From an uncultured Eubacteriales bacterium (GTDB lineage Bacteria > Bacillota > Clostridia > Oscillospirales > Acutalibacteraceae), in NCBI GenBank assembly GCA_934695425.1, contig CAKUVH010000002.1, forward strand, positions 1 to 64,000: a DNA stretch of 64,000 nt. The letters run 5' to 3'. Below the pieces are notes generated by a model. It saw only the letters and a program-made list of their open reading frames with translations. It did not search any database and was not told where the DNA came from. Shown here one piece after another: positions 1 to 6,393 of this stretch (position 1 is its first letter; each line of letters starts with the position of its first letter). Made by a program: the position numbers and the translations under genes.

Positions 1-2
1 AA

Positions 3-62
3 AAATCAGATGAAGATACAGTATATCCTCGTGACATCAAAGAACTCTTCTCAGAAAAATAA
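3..62 (+). CDS. 3' end of an unidentified CDS (partial)
   Basis: Only the last 19 codons lie in the window. They read in one frame to a TAA at 60-62 and encode a charged, acidic tail ending in ELFSEK. No family can be named from so little. The next gene starts 34 bp later behind its own AAAGGGGTG ribosome-binding site, so the two may be co-transcribed. It could also be a chance open stretch, because its start lies outside the window. Confidence 0.4.
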   Translation, partial: KSDEDTVYPRDIKELFSEK

Positions 63-96
63 AGTAGTTTAAAAAAATTATAAAGGGGTGTTTATT

Positions 97-419
97 ATGG
101 CAGAAACAAATTTGGAAAAAAACATCGTTTCAGAGGCTGATTTAGAACAAGCAGCAGGAGGCTTGAAACTTGATAAAAGCCCCTTAAAAAAGCCTTAATC
201 GGAGCCGGAGTTTTGGCAGCAGGCGCAGGCGTAGCAGCGGGTGGATATTATGCTTACAATCACTATAATAAAAAAGGTAAAGAAGCACCGGCAGCTGTTG
301 CTCCTCATGTTTACTATCATCCTCTTTCACCTAAATCATCTGCAGTGAGCCAACCTGGCGACAAAGGATTCCAAACTATTTCTCCTGAATTGCCGGATGA
401 TTTTAAGTTGGACGATTAA
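97..419 (+). pseudogene. Double-glycine-leader peptide gene, frameshifted
   Basis: The gene starts at ATG 97 behind AAAGGGGTG. Its first frame encodes a 33-residue peptide whose leader, EADLEQAAGG, has the spacing of a double-glycine (ComC/bacteriocin-type) leader cleaved by a C39-peptidase ABC transporter. That frame stops at 196-198. Just before the stop is a run of six A (186-191). Adding one A would join the leader in frame to a second reading frame that runs to 419. That frame continues as ALIGAGVLAAGAGVAAGG, a glycine-zipper hydrophobic helix, then a Tyr-rich segment and an acidic C-terminus. The restored product would be about 107 residues. The break may be a sequencing error in the homopolymer, a phase-variable tract or a true pseudogene. 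No ABC exporter with a C39 domain is visible nearby. Confidence 0.6.
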
Positions 420-441
420 AATTATAATTTATAATAAAAAA

Positions 442-468
442 CCACCCTTCAATCGAGGGTGGCTTTTT
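442..468 (+). terminator. Rho-independent terminator after the GG-peptide gene
   Basis: Stem CCACCCTT / GAGGGTGG with a short loop, followed by a T run. It lies 23 bp past the stop of the frameshifted peptide gene. Confidence 0.8.
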
Positions 469-482
469 TACACAAAACCGAG

Positions 483-506
483 CCTCTCCACAGCAGGAGA
501 GGTTTT
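483..506 (+). terminator. Second hairpin with short T run
   Basis: Perfect 7-bp stem CCTCTCC / GGAGAGG with a 6-nt loop and TTTT. It sits 14 bp after the first terminator, so it forms a tandem terminator or a separate small structured element. Confidence 0.55.
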
Positions 507-552
507 AATTTGCAAAATTTTTGCTTGTATAACGCATGGTCGAAACCTAATA

Positions 553-843
553 CTACCGGATTTGTTTAGACTTTTTTAAACATTCTATAATTTCTTTAAT
601 CGCAGATACTTCTCTTTCTGAAAGCCCTTGGATATTTATCACAGAAGTGCGAGGTATGTTCAGTAAGTAATCCGATGAGACGTTAAACAGCAATGAAAGC
701 TCTATAATATATTTGGTTGAAGGTACGGAAATTCCCATTTCCCAAGCATTTACGCTCGAACGAGTAATTCCCAATTTTTTTGCGATTTCGGATTGTGTTA
801 GTTTTTGCTTTGTTCGTAATTCTTTTATTTTTTCCGCAATCAT
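553..843 (-). CDS. XRE-family helix-turn-helix transcriptional regulator
   Basis: A 96-residue protein with an N-terminal Cro/CI-type HTH over about residues 3-58 (QKLTQSEIAKKLGITRSSVN, then the recognition-helix and WEMG segment typical of the family). The C-terminal tail of about 35 residues is charged and probably helical. It starts at ATG 843 with GGAGG about 11 nt upstream. It is transcribed convergently with the GG-peptide gene and divergently from rpsF. It likely binds DNA as a dimer. Whether it controls the neighbouring peptide gene is inference from position only. Confidence 0.85.
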   Translation of the reverse strand: MIAEKIKELRTKQKLTQSEIAKKLGITRSSVNAWEMGISVPSTKYIIELSLLFNVSSDYLLNIPRTSVINIQGLSEREVSAIKEIIECLKKSKQIR

Positions 844-1008
844 TACTAAAATGCCTCCTTTATTATAATTTTATCGTGAACAGGGTAGCATTACATTATC
901 ATTTAGATACTTATAATTTACAAAAACTAGTTTTAACACCAAGTTTACAAATATACATTTTCTAGCTAAAAAAATTTATTAATTTCCGGTGACAGTATTA
1001 AAAAAACA

Positions 1009-1037
1009 TTGACTATTCATCCATTAAATGATAAAAT
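1009..1037 (+). promoter_or_regulatory. SigA-type promoter of rpsF-ssb-rpsR
   Basis: TTGACT at 1009-1014, 17-bp spacer, TAAAAT at 1032-1037. A leader of roughly 65 nt follows before rpsF and contains a small hairpin (CTCAT...ATGAG). The CCG-bulge stem of known S6:S18 leaders was not recognised. Confidence 0.75.
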
Positions 1038-1110
1038 TATAAAGGCTCATTTTTGAGTTAAATCCTTATCTCATACATAAAATGAGATCTTATGTCCAAA
1101 AGGAGGTGCC

Positions 1111-1410
1111 ATGAAGATGGTAGAATTAAAACACGATTATGAATTTGTTTTGGTAGCTTCAGTTAAATTAGGAGAAAAAACCGAAGAATTAATTTCTAAA
1201 TTTAAAGAATTAATCGAAAAAAATGCTGAACTTTCAAACATGACCAGCTGGGGAAAAAGAAAGCTTACTTATTTAATCAATAAGGAGTCAGAAGGAGAAT
1301 ATGTTCTTTTTGAGTTTAAAAGCAATTCTGAATTTCCTAAAGAACTCGATCGTATCTGTCAAATAACTGACGGTGTGTTAAGATCTATGATAGTAAAAAA
1401 ATCTGTATAA
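1111..1410 (+). CDS. rpsF: 30S ribosomal protein S6
   Basis: About 99 residues. S6 binds 16S rRNA in the central domain of the 30S subunit as a heterodimer with S18. The sequence has the family's beta-alpha-beta pattern, with YEFVLVASVKL at the first strand, GKRKLTYLINKESEGEY in the middle and LRSMIVKK near the end. The start is ambiguous. ATG 1111 is 4 nt from AGGAGG (1101-1106), and a second in-frame ATG at 1117 is 10 nt away and may be the real start. It is first in the conserved rpsF-ssb-rpsR operon, whose promoter is at 1009-1037. Confidence 0.96.
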   Translation: MKMVELKHDYEFVLVASVKLGEKTEELISKFKELIEKNAELSNMTSWGKRKLTYLINKESEGEYVLFEFKSNSEFPKELDRICQITDGVLRSMIVKKSV

Positions 1411-1430
1411 AAAGGAACGGTTATTAAAAT

Positions 1431-1874
1431 ATGCTGAATATAGTTGTGCTAACAGGCAGATTAACTGCGGACCCCGAACTTAGACATACTTCAAACGATA
1501 TAGCGGTTACAAGCTTTACTATTGCTGTGAACAGAAGATTTTCGAAAAATGTCGAAGAAAGACAAACTGATTTCATAGATATAGTTGCTTGGAGAAATAC
1601 AGCTGAGTTTGTTTGCAAGTATTTCCAAAAAGGGCAATTAATCGCAGTAGAAGGTTCGATCCAAACCCGTACTTATCAAGATAAAGACGGAAATAATCGA
1701 AAAGTTTTTGAAGTTATTGCAAGCAATGTTGATTTCGTTGAGTCTAAGAAGAGTTCAAATACTGATAGTTTTCAACGTTCAGGAGATAATTTCTCTGCTA
1801 ACCAGGCAGCTTATACCAGCGGAAATAATGATGATTTCCAAGCTGTGGAATCGGATGATGATTTGCCGTTCTAA
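1431..1874 (+). CDS. ssb: Single-stranded DNA-binding protein
   Basis: 147 residues. An OB-fold occupies about residues 1-105 (LNIVVLTGRLTADPELRHT at the N-terminus, QDKDGNNRKVFEVIASNVDF at the end of the fold). It is followed by a Ser/Asn/Gln-rich flexible linker and the acidic tip DDDLPF, which docks replication and repair proteins. It forms a tetramer that coats ssDNA. It lies 20 bp downstream of rpsF and 39 bp before rpsR. Length and layout are normal for the family. Confidence 0.97.
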   Translation: MLNIVVLTGRLTADPELRHTSNDIAVTSFTIAVNRRFSKNVEERQTDFIDIVAWRNTAEFVCKYFQKGQLIAVEGSIQTRTYQDKDGNNRKVFEVIASNVDFVESKKSSNTDSFQRSGDNFSANQAAYTSGNNDDFQAVESDDDLPF

Positions 1875-1913
1875 TTTAGGTTAAATATACTCACGAAAGG
1901 AGATTGAAAAGAA

Positions 1914-2177
1914 ATGGCTGAAAAAACAGAAAGAACCGAAAGACGCGAAAACAACAGAGGCAGAAGAATGAGAAGAAAAGTTTGTGCTTTTTGTGCTGAC
2001 AAAGCTGCCAACGGTATAGATTATAAAGAATTCGGAAAATTAAGACGTTTTATTTCCGAAAGAGCAAAAATATTACCTCGCAGAGTAACAGGAACTTGCG
2101 CAAGACATCAACGTGAACTTACAACCGCTATTAAGCGTGCTCGTTATCTTGCACTTTTACCATATACAAGCGACTAA
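1914..2177 (+). CDS. rpsR: 30S ribosomal protein S18 (cysteine-containing form)
   Basis: 87 residues with a basic N-terminal tail followed by the S18 core. Two pairs of cysteines/histidine (CAFC and, further on, GTCARHQ) match the zinc-binding C+ form of S18 rather than the cysteine-free form. It ends the rpsF operon and has AAAGGAG upstream. A terminator follows 10 bp after the stop codon. Confidence 0.97.
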   Translation: MAEKTERTERRENNRGRRMRRKVCAFCADKAANGIDYKEFGKLRRFISERAKILPRRVTGTCARHQRELTTAIKRARYLALLPYTSD

Positions 2178-2187
2178 TTGTAAAAAA

Positions 2188-2217
2188 GTCTCTCTTAATT
2201 TTAAGAGAGGCTTTTTT
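2188..2217 (+). terminator. Terminator of the rpsF-ssb-rpsR operon
   Basis: 10-bp stem AGTCTCTCTT / AAGAGAGGCT (one G-T pair) with T6. It may also serve the convergent gene at 2229. Confidence 0.88.
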
Positions 2218-2228
2218 ATTTTAAATCG

Positions 2229-2597
2229 TTAATTAAATTCTATGTTTAAAATTTCTATTTGAAATAGCAAATAATGTTCGGAGTTTGCTGAAGAGAAATG
2301 TTTTAGTAGCTGGGGGCATTCTTGTAACATTTTTTGCTTTATTTCAAGTTTTGTGCATTCAGTGGCTTTTCCGGTTACTCTTAGCCAATTTCGGGTTCCG
2401 GTTTCTTTCGCAATTATTTGTATATTGCCGTTTTTAATTATTTGGCTGTGAACTTGATTTTTATCGCTTGTAGAGATGTATAATTTTTTATTGTACTCCA
2501 TTATCGCGCCGAACGGTCTGCCGGCAGGAAAGCCTTTATTTATTGTCAGCACGTAGAAGCATTCGCACCTTTTTAAAAAATCACAAATTTTACTCAT
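2229..2597 (-). CDS. Pyridoxamine 5'-phosphate oxidase-like flavin split-barrel protein
   Basis: 122 residues, a single split-barrel domain of the PNPOx-like/FMN-binding superfamily. Visible family features are CECFYVLTINKGFPAGRPFG at the N-terminus, the LYISTSDKNQVHSQIIKNG segment, and NWLRVTGKATE in the second half. Small proteins of this group bind FMN or F420 and often reduce small molecules, but the substrate cannot be told from sequence. It is probably cytoplasmic, with no signal peptide. It is a single gene convergent with rpsR. Confidence 0.82.
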   Translation of the reverse strand: MSKICDFLKRCECFYVLTINKGFPAGRPFGAIMEYNKKLYISTSDKNQVHSQIIKNGNIQIIAKETGTRNWLRVTGKATECTKLEIKQKMLQECPQLLKHFSSANSEHYLLFQIEILNIEFN

Positions 2598-2652
2598 GAA
2601 TTTTCACCTGTTCATTCTTATTCGCAAAATAGTTTAATTAAAAATAATAATA

Positions 2653-2679
2653 AAAAATCCGACTACAAAAGTAGTCGGT
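2653..2679 (-). terminator. Terminator downstream of tRNA-Arg
   Basis: Perfect 8-bp stem CCGACTAC / GTAGTCGG with an AAAA loop. On the minus strand it is followed by a T run. Confidence 0.88.
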
Positions 2680-2689
2680 AGATCTCCCT

Positions 2690-2765
2690 GGTACGCCCGG
2701 AGGGATTCGAACCCCCGACCTTTTGGTTCGTAGCCAAACACTCTATCCAGCTGAGCTACGGGCGC
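2690..2765 (-). tRNA. tRNA-Arg (anticodon ACG)
   Basis: A 76-nt cloverleaf on the minus strand. The acceptor is GCGCCCG / CGGGCGT, the D-arm TAGCTCAGCTGGATAGAG, the anticodon loop CTACGAA (ACG) and the T-arm GGTTCGAATCC. CCA is encoded at 2690-2692. Confidence 0.96.
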
Positions 2766-2780
2766 ATATACCATATAATA

Positions 2781-2809
2781 ACTTTAACACAATATTCAAA
2801 AAACGTCAA
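2781..2809 (-). promoter_or_regulatory. Promoter of tRNA-Arg
   Basis: On the minus strand, TTGACG (2809-2804), 17-bp spacer, TAAAGT (2786-2781), ending about 16 bp before the mature tRNA 5' end. Confidence 0.6.
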
Positions 2810-3002
2810 GAAAAAAATTTGCAATAATAATCACATATTTTATTGCTAATACTGAATATTAAAGATATAAGTTTTAAATGTTTAAATAAAATTGTATTTT
2901 TTAAATAAAATAATTTTTATTATAGAAAAAAATATAATAATATGATAGTATATTCTTACTACAATTTTTTTAAAATAATTATTACAGGAGTTGATTTTTG
3001 AA

Positions 3003-3470
3003 ATGAAATCGAAAAAATGGTGGTTAATAGGGGGCGTTTCTGCTATAATTGTAGCTATAGGCCTGGGATGTTTCTTTTATTTTAGCAGTTGGGGAAAGGT
3101 ATTTACTAAACCTGAGTACGTAAAAGAAGTCGTTGTGCAAAATGAAAAATTTAATGATGTACTTGATGAATTTTTGGATTTGACTACAAGTTATATCGGT
3201 ACCAAAGAAGACGCTCAAAAACTTGAAGATTTGGCCAACAAATGCGAAACTTTTGTTAATAATTTAGAGAAAAAATTAAAGCCAAAAGTTCCGAGAGATT
3301 CACAGGAGCACTTCGAAAAAATGATGGCCATATATCGAAAATACTTAGAAGCTGTTAATATGTACAGAAAAGCAGTACCCAAGCCATTGTCGGAGGAAAG
3401 AACACAACTTATGACCGAGGCTCAAGAAAAGCTTAAAGAAGCAGAATCTGAAATGAAAAATTTTAATTAA
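3003..3470 (+). CDS. Membrane-anchored helical protein, function unknown
   Basis: 155 residues. After a short basic N-terminus there is one strong transmembrane segment at about residues 6-28 (WWLIGGVSAIIVAIGLGCFF). The rest is charged, Lys/Glu-rich and predicted helical, so it is probably an extracytoplasmic coiled-coil domain on a signal anchor. ATG 3003 is chosen because an upstream TTG at 2991 directly abuts AGGAG. The next gene begins 12 bp later, so the two are very likely one operon. That gene resembles the CrtO acyltransferase family, which also works at the membrane. No family was recognised. Confidence 0.75.
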   Translation: MKSKKWWLIGGVSAIIVAIGLGCFFYFSSWGKVFTKPEYVKEVVVQNEKFNDVLDEFLDLTTSYIGTKEDAQKLEDLANKCETFVNNLEKKLKPKVPRDSQEHFEKMMAIYRKYLEAVNMYRKAVPKPLSEERTQLMTEAQEKLKEAESEMKNFN

Positions 3471-3482
3471 GGATAGAGAATT

Positions 3483-3995
3483 ATGCTGTACAGCCATAGT
3501 AACATCAATATTATATTGACAAATATACTGCTTATGATATTTTATCATTTAGCGGTTCTATGGCTGTGCAAAAATTTAAATTCTAAATTTTTTAGCCCCG
3601 AAAGAATGCTTTATAAAATAAAAGATTGGGAACATAACGGTCGATTTTACACTAAATATTTAAAGATAAAAAAATGGAAAGATTATCTTCCACAATATAT
3701 TTCCAAAAATGGTTTTTCAAAAAGAAATTTGATGTCGGTTACAAAGCTTAATGTAAAATATATAAATAATTTTATATTAGAAACTTGCCGAGCAGAGTGG
3801 AATCATTTTGTGTGTTGTTTGTATTTTGTAATTTCGTTTACTATAAATCCCATGCCATACGCTGCAATATTTTCAGCCATTCCAATAGCCGTGAATTTGC
3901 CATTTATAATTATTCAACGGTATAACCGAATTAGGTTGAAAAAACTCACTAAGAAAAGCAGGGCAAAATGTAAGTTTTCACCAATAAGTACGTGA
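3483..3995 (+). CDS. CrtO-like glycosyl-4,4'-diaponeurosporenoate acyltransferase family protein
   Basis: 170 residues. The order of motifs follows the CrtO family: KKWKDYLPQY, then GFSKRNL, then LETCRAEWNHF, then NLPFIIIQRYNRIRL, with hydrophobic segments at the N-terminus and between the last two motifs. In Staphylococcus CrtO acylates the glucose of staphyloxanthin precursors. Many Firmicutes carry distant homologues without carotenoid genes, and none are visible here, so the substrate may be another membrane glycolipid. It is in an operon with the anchored helical protein 12 bp upstream. It is integral to the membrane, with about three hydrophobic stretches. Confidence 0.72.
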   Translation: MLYSHSNINIILTNILLMIFYHLAVLWLCKNLNSKFFSPERMLYKIKDWEHNGRFYTKYLKIKKWKDYLPQYISKNGFSKRNLMSVTKLNVKYINNFILETCRAEWNHFVCCLYFVISFTINPMPYAAIFSAIPIAVNLPFIIIQRYNRIRLKKLTKKSRAKCKFSPIST

Positions 3996-4025
3996 TATTT
4001 TTCATTTTTTCTTTAAAATATATAA

Positions 4026-4054
4026 TTGATTTTTATATTAAGATTTGATACAAT
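4026..4054 (+). promoter_or_regulatory. Promoter of tRNA-Ser/tRNA-Leu
   Basis: TTGATT at 4026-4031, 17-bp spacer, TACAAT at 4049-4054. The mature tRNA starts 15 bp later. Confidence 0.7.
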
Positions 4055-4068
4055 ATGTGATAGCTGAT

Positions 4069-4161
4069 GGAGAGGTGTCCGAGCTGGCTTAAGGAGCACG
4101 ATTGGAAATCGTGTAAGTCGTTAAAGCGGCTTCGGGGGTTCGAATCCCCCTCTCTCCGCCA
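4069..4161 (+). tRNA. tRNA-Ser (anticodon GGA)
   Basis: A 93-nt class II tRNA. The acceptor is GGAGAGG / TCTCTCC with a terminal G-T pair, the anticodon loop holds GGA, and the variable arm is long (TAAGTCGTTAAAGCGGCTTC). The T-arm is GGGTTCGAATCCC, the discriminator is G and CCA is encoded. Confidence 0.96.
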
Positions 4162-4203
4162 TATTGACAAATTGTTTCGAATTTGTTATTATAATATAGC
4201 TAT

Positions 4204-4288
4204 GCGGCCATGCTGGAATAGGCAGACAGGCATGTTTGAGGGGCATGTGTCGAGAGACGTGTGGGTTCAAGTCCCACTGGCCGCACCA
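4204..4288 (+). tRNA. tRNA-Leu (anticodon GAG)
   Basis: An 85-nt class II tRNA. The acceptor is GCGGCCA / TGGCCGC and the anticodon stem CATGT / GCATG encloses TTGAGGG (GAG). It has a variable arm, discriminator A and encoded CCA. It lies 42 bp after tRNA-Ser and is probably on the same transcript. Confidence 0.95.
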
Positions 4289-4302
4289 TAAATTGGATTT
4301 TT

Positions 4303-4337
4303 AAAAAGTCGCTCTTTATAGAACGGCTTTTTATTTT
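4303..4337 (+). terminator. Terminator after the tRNA-Ser/tRNA-Leu pair
   Basis: Stem AAAAAGTCG / CGGCTTTTT with a 12-nt loop, then more T. Confidence 0.75.
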
Positions 4338-4387
4338 TATATCAAGTTTGAAAATTAAAAATACAAAAAATAAATTTTTATATCGGT

Positions 4388-4416
4388 TTGTTATGTTATA
4401 AATAAAGTGATATAAT
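4388..4416 (+). promoter_or_regulatory. Extended -10 promoter of thrS
   Basis: TTGTTA, 17-bp spacer, TATAAT preceded by TG at -15/-14 (TGATATAAT). The leader of about 80 nt contains an imperfect hairpin CAAAGTGTAT ... ATATACTTTG but no T-box AGGGTGGNACCGCG element. Confidence 0.75.
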
Positions 4417-4504
4417 AAAAATATATATCAAAGTGTATGATTTTAAAATTTAGTTATATACTTTGGAAATACATTGATTTAGATAGATAACAGGAGGAAA
4501 TTTT

Positions 4505-6265
4505 ATGTGTAAGAATGAAATGGACATCCACACGGGTCGGCATTCTTTAGCTCATGTTTTGGCTAAAGCTGTCACGGAATTGTTTGATGATGTTAAATTA
4601 GCTATAGGTCCTGCGATAGATACCGGATTTTATTATGATTTTGATATGGCTCATACTATAACCGAGGATGATTTTAAAAAAATAGAAGAACGCATGGCGG
4701 ATATAATCAATAGAAATGAATATTTCCCTAAAAAAATGATTAATGTCGAAGACGCTTTGGAACTTTTTAAAAATCAACCATATAAATTGGAATTGATTGA
4801 AAGCTTAAAAGACAAAGGCGAGGATATGTCTGTATATTATCTCGGCGATGATTTCTATGATTTATGCAGAGGCCCTCACGTAGAAAATACCAAAGATTTG
4901 AAAAATTGGAGTTATAAAATTTCAAATGTTGCCGGCGCATATTGGCACGGAGACGAAAACAATACAATGCTCCAAAGAGTTTATGTTTATGCATATCCTT
5001 CTAAAGCCGAACTCAAAGAGTATCTTAACTTTGTAGAAGAAGCCAAAAAACGTGACCACAGAAAATTGGGTCCGCAGCTTGATTTATTCTTTATGGACGA
5101 AACCGCTCCGGGGATGCCGTACTGGTTGCCGGATGGCTGGAAAATGTTCAACGTCCTTATAGATTTTTGGAGACAAGAACATGAAAAACGTGGCTACCAT
5201 GAAATTTCGTCACCGCTCGTAAACAGAGACGTATTATGGAAAACCTCCGGTCACTGGGCTCATTATAAAGAAAATATGTTTGCAATACCTTTATCCGAAG
5301 ATCAAACTTTTGCTGTAAAGCCTATGAATTGTCCTAACGCGATGGTAGTTTACGGCAGAAAAACAAGGAGTTATCGTGACCTCCCGCTAAGATTTTCTGA
5401 CTGTGATGTTTTGCATCGTAAAGAGGGTTCGGGCACTCTTCACGGATTGCTCAGAGTGCAGATGTTCCGCCAAGATGACTCTCATAACTTTATAACTGAA
5501 GACCAAATTCATAGTGAAATAAATTCCATTTTAGATATCGCGGACTTATTTTACAGCATATTTGGGCTGACTTATTCTCCTGTTCTTTCTACAAGACCAA
5601 AAGATTTTATGGGCGACATTGCTTTGTGGGATAAGGCCGAAGCAGAACTTAAATCTGTTCTTGATGCAAGATATGGAAAAGACGGCTATAAAATAAACGA
5701 AGGCGACGGAGCTTTCTACGGTCCGAAAATCGATATAATGATGAAAGACGCTCTAAATCGTGTTTGGCAGACCGGTACTATTCAGCTTGATTTCCAACTT
5801 TCACGTAATTTCAATTTGACCTATACCGATAAAGACGGAAAACAAAAAATCCCTGTAGTTGTTCACAGAGTAATATATGGTTCGATGGAAAGATTCATAG
5901 GAATTTTAATCGAACATTTTGCCGGAAAATTCCCGTTCTGGATTTCGGCAAATCAAATTGGAATCGTTCCTGTAAGAGATGAGCACATAGATTATGCAAA
6001 TAAAATAGCAGAAAAAATCAGAATGTCCGGACTTCGTGTGAGCGTGGATACATCCGAAGGAACTATGGGCAATAAGATTAAATCTTTCCGCAAAAAATTG
6101 CTCCCGTATATCATAATAGTCGGCGACAAAGAAATAGAAAATAACACCATTTCTTTGCGTGTAAGAACCGGAAAGCAAATAAACGATATTTCATTGGATT
6201 CGTTTATTTCACAATGTAAAAAAATGGTAGAAAATCATTCGATTGATTTATGCGAAGAATTTTAA
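4505..6265 (+). CDS. thrS: Threonine--tRNA ligase lacking the N-terminal TGS domain
   Basis: 586 residues. It charges tRNA-Thr. The protein begins directly with the editing (SAD) domain: the HSLAH editing motif is at about residues 13-17 and CRGPH (Cys and His of the editing site) at about 120-124. The class II catalytic core follows, with motif 2 around HRKEGSGTLHG and the zinc/active-site Cys in KPMNCPNA. The anticodon-binding domain (IGIVPVRDEHIDYANKIAEK) closes the protein. Standard ThrRS is about 640 residues, and the missing 55-60 are the TGS domain. The start is well supported by CAGGAGGAAATTTT-ATG, and the leader shows no in-frame extension with TGS-like sequence. Its terminator is at 6283. 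Confidence 0.96.
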   Translation: MCKNEMDIHTGRHSLAHVLAKAVTELFDDVKLAIGPAIDTGFYYDFDMAHTITEDDFKKIEERMADIINRNEYFPKKMINVEDALELFKNQPYKLELIESLKDKGEDMSVYYLGDDFYDLCRGPHVENTKDLKNWSYKISNVAGAYWHGDENNTMLQRVYVYAYPSKAELKEYLNFVEEAKKRDHRKLGPQLDLFFMDETAPGMPYWLPDGWKMFNVLIDFWRQEHEKRGYHEISSPLVNRDVLWKTSGHWAHYKENMFAIPLSEDQTFAVKPMNCPNAMVVYGRKTRSYRDLPLRFSDCDVLHRKEGSGTLHGLLRVQMFRQDDSHNFITEDQIHSEINSILDIADLFYSIFGLTYSPVLSTRPKDFMGDIALWDKAEAELKSVLDARYGKDGYKINEGDGAFYGPKIDIMMKDALNRVWQTGTIQLDFQLSRNFNLTYTDKDGKQKIPVVVHRVIYGSMERFIGILIEHFAGKFPFWISANQIGIVPVRDEHIDYANKIAEKIRMSGLRVSVDTSEGTMGNKIKSFRKKLLPYIIIVGDKEIENNTISLRVRTGKQINDISLDSFISQCKKMVENHSIDLCEEF

Positions 6266-6282
6266 TAATCCTATATTAAGAG

Positions 6283-6314
6283 AACGCTCCCTAATTTGGG
6301 GGTGTTTAATTTTT
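6283..6314 (+). terminator. Terminator of thrS
   Basis: Stem AACGCTCCC / GGGGGTGTT (with G-T pairs) and a T-rich tail. Confidence 0.75.
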
Positions 6315-6331
6315 GCAAAAGTTAAATTATG

Positions 6332-6360
6332 TTGACAATATATTTAAATTGTGTTACAAT
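6332..6360 (+). promoter_or_regulatory. Near-consensus SigA promoter of the secreted protein at 6394
   Basis: TTGACA at 6332-6337, 17-bp spacer, TACAAT at 6355-6360. Confidence 0.82.
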
Positions 6361-6393
6361 TAAGCCATAATGTATTTAAAAGGAGTGTAAAAT

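Noticed and set aside
1040..1110. S6:S18 autoregulatory leader before rpsF
   Set aside because: The CCG-containing bulged stem could not be recognised; only a short simple hairpin is present.
4067..4291. Open reading frame of 74 codons on the plus strand
   Set aside because: It reads straight through tRNA-Ser and tRNA-Leu, and the encoded text is the translation of the two cloverleaves.
4289..4504. T-box riboswitch upstream of thrS
   Set aside because: The leader is short and lacks the AGGGTGGNACCGCG T-box sequence and antiterminator; only an imperfect hairpin is present.
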